In this document: piece after piece, positions 17,922 to 26,481 of the stretch | Position numbering within the stretch: the stretch's first letter is position 1 | Layout of the letters: each line of letters starts with the position of its first letter | Source of the DNA: an uncultured Saprospiraceae bacterium | GTDB lineage: Bacteria > Bacteroidota > Bacteroidia > Chitinophagales > Saprospiraceae | NCBI GenBank assembly: GCA_937930815.1 | Contig: CALHBQ010000264.1 | Location: 1 to 38,445 of the forward strand | DNA length: 38,445 nt | Direction: 5' to 3' | Notes under the pieces: generated by a model | The model's database searches: none | What the model saw: only the letters and a program-made list of their open reading frames with translations | What the model was told of the DNA's origin: nothing | Position numbers and translations under genes: made by a program

Positions 17922-18530
17922 TCAAGAATTCAACACCTCCAAAATATTCCCATAAATAGGAGAACACTCTTCCAAAAAGTCCTCCTTTTTCATCCAACGA
18001 CATTCCTCAATATCTTCCTCGGTTTGAGGAACAAGTTTGGTTTTTGGCGCCGACATCTTATACCAGTAAGAATATTTTAAAATTCTTCTATCTTTTAAAG
18101 TATAGGTATGAAGTGTTCTGCAAATTTTCTTTCCTAATTCAATATTAGAAATTCCAGTTTCTTCTTCGACTTCTCTTACGGCTGCTTGCTTTTTCGTTTC
18201 ACCTTTATCGATTTTCCCTTTGGGTAAATCCCAAAAATCTCTTCGAAACATGACCAGAATCTCTCCTTTTGGGTTTGAAACAACCCCACCGGCTGCTTTT
18301 ATTATTTTGTAAAGCGTTTTGAAATCACTCCATAATTTCTTCAAATCAGCGCCGTGAATCGTCACTGAATTAAAGCGTTTTGTCTTCTCCAACATATCCG
18401 CAACTTGCAGCAATTGCTTGGTTTTTCCAGCATATCGGACCGTCAAATTCTCCCCATTCCCCATAACTGGCGAAAACTTCGCAGTTTCAATTAAAATTAA
18501 AGGGGTTTCATTTATATAGATTTTGTACAT
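17922..18530 (-). CDS. NUDIX hydrolase
   Basis: NUDIX box GKIDKGETKKQAAVREVEEETGI; start re-assigned to MYKIYINETPLILIETAKFSPVMG (ATG 18528-18530) because upstream codons overlap divergent pyrE. Confidence 0.92.
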   Translation of the reverse strand: MYKIYINETPLILIETAKFSPVMGNGENLTVRYAGKTKQLLQVADMLEKTKRFNSVTIHGADLKKLWSDFKTLYKIIKAAGGVVSNPKGEILVMFRRDFWDLPKGKIDKGETKKQAAVREVEEETGISNIELGKKICRTLHTYTLKDRRILKYSYWYKMSAPKTKLVPQTEEDIEECRWMKKEDFLEECSPIYGNILEVLNS

Positions 18531-18533
18531 TTG
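18526..18533 (+). promoter_or_regulatory. Putative -7 promoter element (TACATTTG) for pyrE
   Basis: TAnnTTTG match 43 nt upstream of pyrE ATG, overlapping the NUDIX start codon. Confidence 0.5.
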
Positions 18534-18575
18534 CGCTGCTTTTTTTGGAAGCTGATTAAAATTATAAAAAGACAT

Positions 18576-19202
18576 ATGGGAATAGCATCCGCGATTGCTC
18601 GTAAACTGCTGGAAATCAAGGCTATAAAACTTAGCCCGCACCAACCATTCACTTGGGCATCAGGAATTCTATCTCCAATCTACTGTGATAACAGAATCGC
18701 TCTTTCGCATCCTGAGAAACGCAATTTTATAAAAAATAGTTTTATTCAAGAAGTAAAGTCGCTTGGAGATTACGATATAATTGCTGGCGTCGCAACCGCC
18801 GGCATCCCAATGGGAGCTATTTTAGCCGATGCATTGGACAAGCCATTCATCTATGTGCGTTCAAAAGCAAAGGGTCACGGTCGCCAAAATTTGATCGAAG
18901 GAGAGGCGCCAAAGGGGTCAAGAGTTTTAGTGATTGAAGATTTGATTTCGACTGGCGGAAGTAGTTTACAGGCCGTTGATGCTTTGATTGAAGCAGGTTT
19001 TAAAATAACGGGGGTGATGGCCATCTTCACTTACGGCTTTCAACAATCTGTCGATGCATTTTCAAAAGCAAATTGCAAATTAGTTACTTTAACCAATTAT
19101 GGAATTCTATTGAAGGAAGCCGAAAAATTGGGCTATATAAAAAAAGAAGATCAGCAGTTACTAAAAGAGTGGCGGGAGGATCCTAAAAACTGGAAAAAAT
19201 AA
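18576..19202 (+). CDS. pyrE: Orotate phosphoribosyltransferase
   Basis: MGIASAIARKLLEIKAIKLSPHQPFTWASGILSPIYCDNRIALSHPEKRN...PRT motif RVLVIEDLISTGGSSL. Confidence 0.96.
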   Translation: MGIASAIARKLLEIKAIKLSPHQPFTWASGILSPIYCDNRIALSHPEKRNFIKNSFIQEVKSLGDYDIIAGVATAGIPMGAILADALDKPFIYVRSKAKGHGRQNLIEGEAPKGSRVLVIEDLISTGGSSLQAVDALIEAGFKITGVMAIFTYGFQQSVDAFSKANCKLVTLTNYGILLKEAEKLGYIKKEDQQLLKEWREDPKNWKK

Positions 19203-19216
19203 TTTAAAATTAAATA

Positions 19217-20350
19217 ATGGCAAAAGGAAAATCAAAGAAAAGTACTCCTAAAGCTCCAAGAGTCGTTACCAAGAAATCAGAGACTTTTCTAAAAAAGTAT
19301 CTCAACAATACCTCACCTACGGGGTTTGAGATGGAAGGCCAAAAAGTATGGTTGGAATACTTAAAGCCATATATTGATGAATGGAAACTTGACAATTACG
19401 GCACTGCATACGGGATCATAAATCCTGGCAAAAAATACAAAGTGGTCATTGAAGCGCATGCTGATGAGATCGCTTGGTTCGTAAATTACATTTCTGAAGA
19501 CGGGTTTATTTCTGTTATTAGAAATGGAGGTTCGGATCACTTGATTGCTCCAGCCAAAAGGGTAAAAATTTGGACTCGTCACAATGGCCCTATTAATGGT
19601 GTTTTTGGTTGGCCAGCCATTCACACAAGGAAAGGAAAAGCAGGATCTTCACTCAACCCTACGATTGAAAATATTTTTATTGACGTCGGAGCGAAAGATA
19701 AAGAGGAGATTTTGGCAATGGGCATCCATGTTGGAAACGTCGTTACGTTTATTGACGAAATGATGGAGTTGAATGACCGATTTTATGTCGGTAGAGCTTT
19801 AGATAATAAAATGGGTGGCTTTTGCATCGCAGAAGTCGCAAGACTTCTGAAAGAAAACAAAATCAAGTTGCCTTACTCACTTTATGTAGTAAACGCTGTG
19901 CAAGAAGAGATTGGATTGAGAGGTGCTCAAATGATTGCTGATACCATCAAACCAGATGTTGCTATCGTTACAGACGTGACTCACGACACTAATACTCCTA
20001 TGATAAAGCAAAAGGTGGAAGGTGATAAAAAATGTGGTCTCGGCCCTTCTATTGCTTATGCACCTGCTGTTCAAGGAAAATTGCGTGATTTGATAATTGA
20101 TACCGCAGATGAGAAAGGAATTCCTTTCCAACGTTCTGCTTCTTCGCGTTCTACCGGAACAGATACTGATGCCTTTGCTTACTCTAACGGAGGTGTTCCA
20201 TCAGCGTTGATTTCGTTGCCACTAAGATATATGCATACGACTGTCGAATCAGCTCATAAAGATGATGTCAACAACTTGATTATGTTGATTTATGAGACTT
20301 TGCTAAAAATTGAAGATGGGATGAGTTTTAAATATTTTGAAAAACTTTAA
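19217..20350 (+). CDS. M42 family metallopeptidase (glutamyl aminopeptidase/endoglucanase-like), 377 aa
   Basis: VVIEAHADEIAWFVNYI...GRALDNKMGGFCIAEVARLL...VVNAVQEEIGLRGAQM...VTDVTHDTNTP...STGTDTDAFAYSNGGVPSALISLPLRYMHTTVESAHKDD. Confidence 0.95.
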   Translation: MAKGKSKKSTPKAPRVVTKKSETFLKKYLNNTSPTGFEMEGQKVWLEYLKPYIDEWKLDNYGTAYGIINPGKKYKVVIEAHADEIAWFVNYISEDGFISVIRNGGSDHLIAPAKRVKIWTRHNGPINGVFGWPAIHTRKGKAGSSLNPTIENIFIDVGAKDKEEILAMGIHVGNVVTFIDEMMELNDRFYVGRALDNKMGGFCIAEVARLLKENKIKLPYSLYVVNAVQEEIGLRGAQMIADTIKPDVAIVTDVTHDTNTPMIKQKVEGDKKCGLGPSIAYAPAVQGKLRDLIIDTADEKGIPFQRSASSRSTGTDTDAFAYSNGGVPSALISLPLRYMHTTVESAHKDDVNNLIMLIYETLLKIEDGMSFKYFEKL

Positions 20351-20376
20351 AACATCAAATTCCTTGAATACAAAAG

Positions 20377-20410
20377 AGAGCAATTAAGTAAAATAATTGC
20401 TCTTTTTTTT
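20377..20410 (+). terminator. Terminator between M42 peptidase and convergent gene
   Basis: AGAGCAATTA-agtaaaa-TAATTGCTCT followed by T8. Confidence 0.85.
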
Positions 20411-20412
20411 TG

Positions 20413-20856
20413 TTAAAAATCTAAAACAGGCCAATCTTTCAAGCATCCCCAAAGCGACCTTTTCAAAGATTCGTTTTTTTCAATTTTGGAAATTGAATCT
20501 GCCTGCATGATGGTCAAACCATTTATTTCTACAGTATTATATTTTGGTAAATTGATATTCAATCCAAACTGATTGGGTGATACTTCAAAAAAGATAATTT
20601 GTTCGATTGCTGTATTTTTTTTCAACTGAGAGATCGACAAGTATACATCATTGACAGGAAGCAGAAAAACATCCTCCTCCAACACTACTTTTTTAGCATT
20701 TAATATCTTTTTCAAAAACTCAATATTAATTTCATTGTTTTCTTCTTTTTGAATAACGATCAAAAACTTTCGTTTTCCATTACCAAAAAACTGTAAACCC
20801 TCATTTTCTAAGGTAGAAACAGACAATAGCTCATTCTTTATAAATATAGATCTCAA
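20413..20856 (-). CDS. Hypothetical protein, possible divergent DNA polymerase III psi (HolD)-like protein, 147 aa
   Basis: C-terminal IEQIIFFEVSPNQFGLNI...EINGLTIMQADSISKIEKNESLKRSLWGCLKDW resembles the HolD pattern (…G…sP.l.eL..Np.a+.aLW..i). Confidence 0.6.
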   Translation of the reverse strand: MRSIFIKNELLSVSTLENEGLQFFGNGKRKFLIVIQKEENNEINIEFLKKILNAKKVVLEEDVFLLPVNDVYLSISQLKKNTAIEQIIFFEVSPNQFGLNINLPKYNTVEINGLTIMQADSISKIEKNESLKRSLWGCLKDWPVLDF

Positions 20857-21056
20857 AATAATATTTTATATTTTTAATATAATCAGAATATAACCTAATT
20901 TTCGGAAGAAATTTGTCGGTAAAACAGAATTAGATTAAAAAAATGACTAATTTTGGGATAGCCTAACAAATTAATTTTCTGTAAAGTTAACCTCATCAAC
21001 TTCAGAAATTAATTATTTGCCTGATTATTTACCTATCACTAAATAAAACTCATTTC

Positions 21057-22133
21057 ATGAAAATTTCAATCACTAAGTCCGAACAGTCTCGCTTATCACA
21101 AATTGATTTTGATAATATTCCATTTGGAAGAACTTTCTCTGATCATATGTTTGTAGCAGATTTTAAAGACGGACAGTGGGGAGATTATCGCATTATACCT
21201 TTTGGATATATGCAAATGCACCCTGCGATGATGGGACTGCATTATGGCCAATTGATTTTTGAAGGAATGAAGGCGACCAAAATGCAAGATGGGACACCTG
21301 TTTTTTTTAGACCTGAAATGCATTCAGCTCGATTGAACAGATCAGCGGCTCGTATGAAAATGGCTGAATTTCCAGAGGATGTGTTTTTAGAAGCGATTCA
21401 TACTTTGGTCAGTATGGAACAGGGTTGGATTCCACCTGCTGAAGGTAGTGCTTTGTACATTCGTCCTTTTATGTTTGCAACTGATGAGTTTATTGGAGTT
21501 AAACCTTCAAAAACCTATCGTTTTGTAATTTTCACTGGCCCTGTTGGACCTTATTATCCTAAGCCAGTGAGCCTTTTATCGGAGCAAAAATATACCAGAG
21601 CCGCTCCAGGTGGTTTTGGCGAAGCAAAAGCTGCTGGAAATTACGGTGGTTCTTTGTTGCCAACTGAGCTTGCAATCGCTCAAGGTTATGACCAAATTTT
21701 ATGGTTAGATGCTTTAGAATACAAATATGTCCAGGAAGCAGGGACTATGAATCTGATGTTTGTCATTGGCGACACGGTTGTCACTCCTTCGACAACAGGT
21801 ACTATTTTAAAAGGAATCACGAGAGATACTATTCTCAAAATTTGTGACTATAAAGGAATCAAATTTGAGGAACGAATGATTACAATTGATGAAATAGTTG
21901 AGGCGCACATGGACGGTCAATTGAAAGAATGTTTTGGAACAGGAACGGCTGCAGTTGTTTCCCATGTTGCAAAAATCAAACATGGAGATATCATCATGGA
22001 ACTACCTCCAATTGAAGACCGAAAAATCGGCCCTGCATTGAAAGATGAAATGAATGGAATCCGGTCTGGAAGAATTGAAGATAGAAAAGGATGGGTCGTT
22101 CCAGTAAAATCTAATCAATTAGCAACTGTTTAA
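21057..22133 (+). CDS. ilvE: Branched-chain amino acid aminotransferase (class IV PLP, BCAT type II), 358 aa
   Basis: PFGRTFSDHMFVADF...LHYGQLIFEGMKATK...RFVIFTGPVGPYY...AAGNYGGSLLPTELAIAQGYDQILWLDALEYKYVQEAGTMNLMFVI. Confidence 0.95.
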   Translation: MKISITKSEQSRLSQIDFDNIPFGRTFSDHMFVADFKDGQWGDYRIIPFGYMQMHPAMMGLHYGQLIFEGMKATKMQDGTPVFFRPEMHSARLNRSAARMKMAEFPEDVFLEAIHTLVSMEQGWIPPAEGSALYIRPFMFATDEFIGVKPSKTYRFVIFTGPVGPYYPKPVSLLSEQKYTRAAPGGFGEAKAAGNYGGSLLPTELAIAQGYDQILWLDALEYKYVQEAGTMNLMFVIGDTVVTPSTTGTILKGITRDTILKICDYKGIKFEERMITIDEIVEAHMDGQLKECFGTGTAAVVSHVAKIKHGDIIMELPPIEDRKIGPALKDEMNGIRSGRIEDRKGWVVPVKSNQLATV

Positions 22134-22150
22134 AATAAAGGTTTTTCAAT

Positions 22151-22190
22151 AAAAAAAGGCCATCACAATTTAAAGTGATGGCCTTTTTTT
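22151..22190. terminator. Bidirectional terminator between ilvE and rluD-like gene
   Basis: AAAAAAAGGCCATCAC-aatttaaa-GTGATGGCCTTTTTTT. Confidence 0.92.
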
Positions 22191-22210
22191 ATTACTATTA
22201 TTTTCAATTA

Positions 22211-23266
22211 TCAGAGCAACTTCTGCTTTTGATTATTCACGTAACCTCGCCACTTCTCAAGTGCAGCCACAAAGTCCTCAGGAAGCTCTGCATGGAATAA
22301 CATTTCCTCTTTAGTGATTGGGTGAACAAAACCTAAAGAACGCGCGTGTAGCGCCTGACGAGGCATTAATTTAAAGCAATTGAAAACAAATTGCTTGTAT
22401 TTAGAAAAAACTGTTCCTTTCATGATTCTATCACCACCATATCGTGCATCACTAAAAATCGGATGCCCCATATTTGACATATGAGCACGAATTTGGTGCG
22501 TACGTCCGGTCTCCAATCTACACTCAATCAACGAAACATAGTACATCGGTTCAATTACATCATAATGTGTAATAGAATTTTTTCCACCTTCCATCGAGTC
22601 ATCATAAACCATCATTTTTCGACGGTCTTTTGGATTTCTTCCAATGCGAGATTCAATTCGACCCGACTTTTCATCGGGTTCCCCCCAGATAAGTGCATGA
22701 TACCTACGATAAGTCGTATGATTGAAGAACTGCTTCGCGAGATGAGTCAACACTTCTGGAGTTTTACCGACAACCAGCAAACCAGAAGTATCTTTATCAA
22801 TACGATGCACCAGTCCAAGTCGATTTTCAGGGTCTCCATCTTGTACCGGAAGATCTTTGAAATGGTATGCCAATGCATTAACCAAAGTTCCTGAATAATT
22901 GGCCACACCAGGGTGCACAACCATACCTGCTGGTTTATTTACAACCAGCAAGTAATCATCTTCATAATAAATATCTAAAGGAATATCTTGAGGAATTGGT
23001 GGGATCGAATCTTCAAATTCTTTTTTGAAAATTACTTCAATTTTATCATTAGGTCTAATCATGTAATTAGACTTAATAATTTTTCCATTCACCGTGACAT
23101 CACCCCTTTTAATACCGTTTTGAATTCGGTTTCGGCTAATTTTCTCAATTTTAGTCAAAATAAATTTGTCTATCCTAACCGATCCTTGCCTTGGATCAAC
23201 CACTATAGTATGCTTATCTACAAGCAATTCCGACAATGATTCATCCTCTAAATCTATAAAACTCAT
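22211..23266 (-). CDS. RluA/RluD family 23S rRNA pseudouridine synthase
   Basis: S4 domain (RIDKFILTKIEKISRNRIQNGIKRGDVTVNGK); YEDDYLLVVNKPAGMVVHPG; NRLGLVHRIDKDTSGLLVVGKT; ECRLETGRTHQIRAHM. Start re-assigned to MSFIDLEDESL. Confidence 0.96.
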   Translation of the reverse strand: MSFIDLEDESLSELLVDKHTIVVDPRQGSVRIDKFILTKIEKISRNRIQNGIKRGDVTVNGKIIKSNYMIRPNDKIEVIFKKEFEDSIPPIPQDIPLDIYYEDDYLLVVNKPAGMVVHPGVANYSGTLVNALAYHFKDLPVQDGDPENRLGLVHRIDKDTSGLLVVGKTPEVLTHLAKQFFNHTTYRRYHALIWGEPDEKSGRIESRIGRNPKDRRKMMVYDDSMEGGKNSITHYDVIEPMYYVSLIECRLETGRTHQIRAHMSNMGHPIFSDARYGGDRIMKGTVFSKYKQFVFNCFKLMPRQALHARSLGFVHPITKEEMLFHAELPEDFVAALEKWRGYVNNQKQKLL

Positions 23267-23457
23267 GTGTGTAGATTTTTCTATTCGAGTGCAAAGGTAC
23301 TGCAATTATTAAAATCACTATGATTGGTTATTGAATGTGAAGTTAAAATAGCTGAATTTTACGTTTTCAAAGAGCAAGTTAAATGCTTATGTCCAAACTA
23401 CAGCTTTCTCACTCACCAAAGGACATTTAATTAATTCCTAATTGCTTTTAATTACAT

Positions 23458-23624
23458 ATTAGTCTTTATTCTAAAATAATTTGTATGCAATCGAAAACTT
23501 CTTTTTCCGCTACTTTTCGTTAAAAAATTGAACAATAGCTAAGGCTATTCTTAAATTTTTTGCCTCAATTAGCAAAAAAATAAGTATCGATTGCTCTACA
23601 ACCCATTTCAGAATAAAGACTATT
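23458..23624. repeat. ~167-bp MITE-like long imperfect palindrome
   Basis: Arms 23458-23539 and 23544-23624 separated by TAAG; perfect sub-blocks AGTCTTTATTCT/AGAATAAAGACT, GCAATCGA/TCGATTGC, AAAAAATT/AATTTTTT, ATAGC/GCTAT. Confidence 0.8.
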
Positions 23625-23704
23625 AAGTCCGTTTTAATTTAAGAATTGCTAAATTTATTCTCGAATTAGAATCATTCCTAAACTGTGAACAAAAATTTAT
23701 TATC

Positions 23705-25003
23705 ATGAAATTAAGATTAATAGTATTCTTATTGGTCTTTTCAATTATTAATGGTTTTAGCCAAATCAATCCTAAGGACTACCTTCCTAAAAATATTTTA
23801 AAAGAATTTGAAAAAACCGTCCTTAATGACTGGGGAGTTGATTCTATTTATTGTTATAAATACAATGAAACTGCTGGTGCAATTATTGAAAACCAGCGCA
23901 CCTACAATTTAGAATTAACTCCTAATGGACTGGTAGTCAAAGAATTAACTGAAATTTTCGAAAACGGAATTTGGGTAAATAATCGGTTATTAGAAAACGT
24001 TTATTTGCCGTCTGAAGAAATTGATATGCAGTTGATTAAAAATTGGAATACCTCCACAAATAATTGGCAAGGAGCTGAAAGAAGGACTTATCGATATAAT
24101 GCGAATAATTACTTAACCAGCTTATTGCTTGAAAGATTTAATCCTCAAACGGGTGCATGGGTCTTTGAAAGTCGAAATATTTATAAGTACTTCAATCTAT
24201 CTGAGCCAGATGAGTTTTTATTGCAAGAATGGGATGGAACAAACTGGGTAGATAAAGGCCAAATTTTCTATTCCTACAATTCTAATCTTCAAGTCACCTC
24301 TTCAATATTTAGATTATGGGACACTAATCAATGGGTCAATGCCAATCAGACATTTGAAACATATGACAATGATTTCAAACAAACTCGAACGGAAAGAGAA
24401 ACTTGGAATATTGCAGCACAAGATTGGGACAACTCAACAAGGGCGGCCTATTCATACAATCAAGAAAATACATTGGAACGAGTTACTAATGAGATTTGGG
24501 TTAATCAAGATAGTACTTGGACATTCACGGATGATAATATTTACCGTTACGATTTTAGAAAGAGAAATAATGAGTTAATTATTAGAAATTTCGATGGTGC
24601 TGATTTTTCAAATTATTATAGAAATAAAAGAACCTTTGATTTAAATGATAATATCAAAAAAGTCGAAAATCAATTTTACCAAGGTGGTTTTTGGGTGAAT
24701 GATAATTATTGTGACTTATTCTATTCAGAACTTCAAACATCTGATACAGAAGACATTACAAATAATAATTTATGCGGCATCACAAAAAGCAATAATTCAT
24801 TTTCGTTGGATTGTCCTGATTTATTAACAGGCAACAGTCCAATAATTTTTGAAATCCATGACCTATTAGGAAGATTGATTTTTTCAAAAAAAATCAATGC
24901 GATTGAAAAAATCACACCCGTCGTAAATGATGGATTGTATGTAATTTCCTTTCGGAAAAACCGGAAGAACCTCGCTTCTCAAAAAATTTACATTTCAAAA
25001 TAA
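23705..25003 (+). CDS. Secreted Trp/Tyr-rich repeat protein with T9SS-like C-terminus (paralog 1), 432 aa
   Basis: Signal peptide MKLRLIVFLLVFSIINGFSQ; ~40-aa W..(~10)..Y.Y(D/N) repeats; C-terminus IIFEIHDLLGRLIFSKKINA...VNDGLYVISFRKNRKNLASQKIYISK. Confidence 0.82.
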   Translation: MKLRLIVFLLVFSIINGFSQINPKDYLPKNILKEFEKTVLNDWGVDSIYCYKYNETAGAIIENQRTYNLELTPNGLVVKELTEIFENGIWVNNRLLENVYLPSEEIDMQLIKNWNTSTNNWQGAERRTYRYNANNYLTSLLLERFNPQTGAWVFESRNIYKYFNLSEPDEFLLQEWDGTNWVDKGQIFYSYNSNLQVTSSIFRLWDTNQWVNANQTFETYDNDFKQTRTERETWNIAAQDWDNSTRAAYSYNQENTLERVTNEIWVNQDSTWTFTDDNIYRYDFRKRNNELIIRNFDGADFSNYYRNKRTFDLNDNIKKVENQFYQGGFWVNDNYCDLFYSELQTSDTEDITNNNLCGITKSNNSFSLDCPDLLTGNSPIIFEIHDLLGRLIFSKKINAIEKITPVVNDGLYVISFRKNRKNLASQKIYISK

Positions 25004-25014
25004 CCTAATATTTT

Positions 25015-25062
25015 TGCCATAAATCCTTTGGGAAAAGATTTATTTCAAAAGGATTTATGGCA
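25015..25062 (+). terminator. Terminator hairpin between tandem paralogs
   Basis: TGCCATAAATCCTTT ... AAAGGATTTATGGCA, 15-bp perfect stem followed by TTTT. Confidence 0.75.
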
Positions 25063-25188
25063 TTTTAGTTGCAGTACTATTTGTGACAAATTTTCATAAA
25101 AATCCAAAGCTTTAATACCCCCTTTTTTGCTAAGTAGACACTTCTACTTGGGTTTCATTGATCCGTCATTTGGGTAAATTAAAGCTTT

Positions 25189-26481
25189 ATGAAATTTTTA
25201 TTTTCTGCAACATTCCTACTTTTTCTTTCAACTGCAGTTTTTGGACAAGCTGCGTTAGATTTTTTACCAAGAACGATTCTTGAAGCGCACACCTCCCTAC
25301 TCCAGTCAGAATGGGTTACAGATTCAATTTACTGTTACAAAAAAGATAATAGTTCTAACGACTTGGTTTACGACTTTAGAGTTTACAATGAGCGTTTAAA
25401 CGATTTGGGAAGGGTCTTGGTTGAAGTTACTCAACGACACCAAAATGATCAGTGGATCAACTACCAAAGACAAAACAATTCATACAACAGTAAAGGGGAT
25501 TTAATTTCTAATACTATTCAGTTTTACGATCCTGAAGGTGGCGGTTGGATTAACGCTCAAAAAGCTGATTTCAGCTACAATATTAATGGATTTTTGACTA
25601 AGCTCGAACACTTTAATTTTACTGATAATACCTGGGAACGAAATTATCGAAACCAATATGTTTATTTCAATAATGTTGACCCAGATGAGTTTACGCAACA
25701 AGTGTTTGAAGGAGGATTTTGGAGAAACAAATTTAAGGTCTATTATTCTTTTGACGGAGCTGGGAAAATTACTTCTTCCTTTTTCACGACTTGGGATAAT
25801 AATCAAAATGATTGGGTAAATAATAATCGTACTTTCGAAACTTATGACCAGCAAGAAAGACCCATTCAAGTCAAAAGAGAAATTTGGAATTTGACTGAAT
25901 TATCATGGAATAATTCATCCAGAACAAACTGGATTTACAATCCTTCGACAGGTGACCCGAGAATCATTAATGAAAATTGGATTGTCCAAGATTCTGCTTG
26001 GGTAGCAGCTAACGATGTTCAAATTTTCTACGATAACAATGAACTTGAAACGGAGAGAATTGAACGAAATTATGATAACGGAATCTATACAAATTTCTTC
26101 CGTTCAAACAAAAAATATGATGAATTTGAAAACTTAAATAGAGTTGATAATGAGCTGTATATCAATGGCTTATGGGATTTAATCTCTTATTGTGAATACT
26201 TTTACACGAATAACACTTCGTCCACTGTTCCAGAAATTGATCAAACAAAAGCTTTGTGTAAAATTACAAATCCTATCAACGCTTCTACCGTCATCAGTTG
26301 CTCTTTACTAAATGAAAATGTTAGATTAAGAATCATGAATGCAGAAGGAAAAATTGTTTATGATCAACAAAAATCAGGACAGTTTTCAATCAATAAATCA
26401 TTTCCAAATGGAAGCTATTTTTTCACTTTTTCAAAAGGAAATAAATTGATTGAAACAAGAAAAATGATTTGGAAAAATTAA
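25189..26481 (+). CDS. Secreted Trp/Tyr-rich repeat protein with T9SS-like C-terminus (paralog 2), 430 aa
   Basis: Signal peptide MKFLFSATFLLFLSTAVFGQ; collinear with the 23705-25003 product (DSIYCYK, DPDEF vs EPDEF, WVNNNRTFETYD vs WVNANQTFETYD, REIWNL vs RETWNI). Confidence 0.82.
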   Translation: MKFLFSATFLLFLSTAVFGQAALDFLPRTILEAHTSLLQSEWVTDSIYCYKKDNSSNDLVYDFRVYNERLNDLGRVLVEVTQRHQNDQWINYQRQNNSYNSKGDLISNTIQFYDPEGGGWINAQKADFSYNINGFLTKLEHFNFTDNTWERNYRNQYVYFNNVDPDEFTQQVFEGGFWRNKFKVYYSFDGAGKITSSFFTTWDNNQNDWVNNNRTFETYDQQERPIQVKREIWNLTELSWNNSSRTNWIYNPSTGDPRIINENWIVQDSAWVAANDVQIFYDNNELETERIERNYDNGIYTNFFRSNKKYDEFENLNRVDNELYINGLWDLISYCEYFYTNNTSSTVPEIDQTKALCKITNPINASTVISCSLLNENVRLRIMNAEGKIVYDQQKSGQFSINKSFPNGSYFFTFSKGNKLIETRKMIWKN

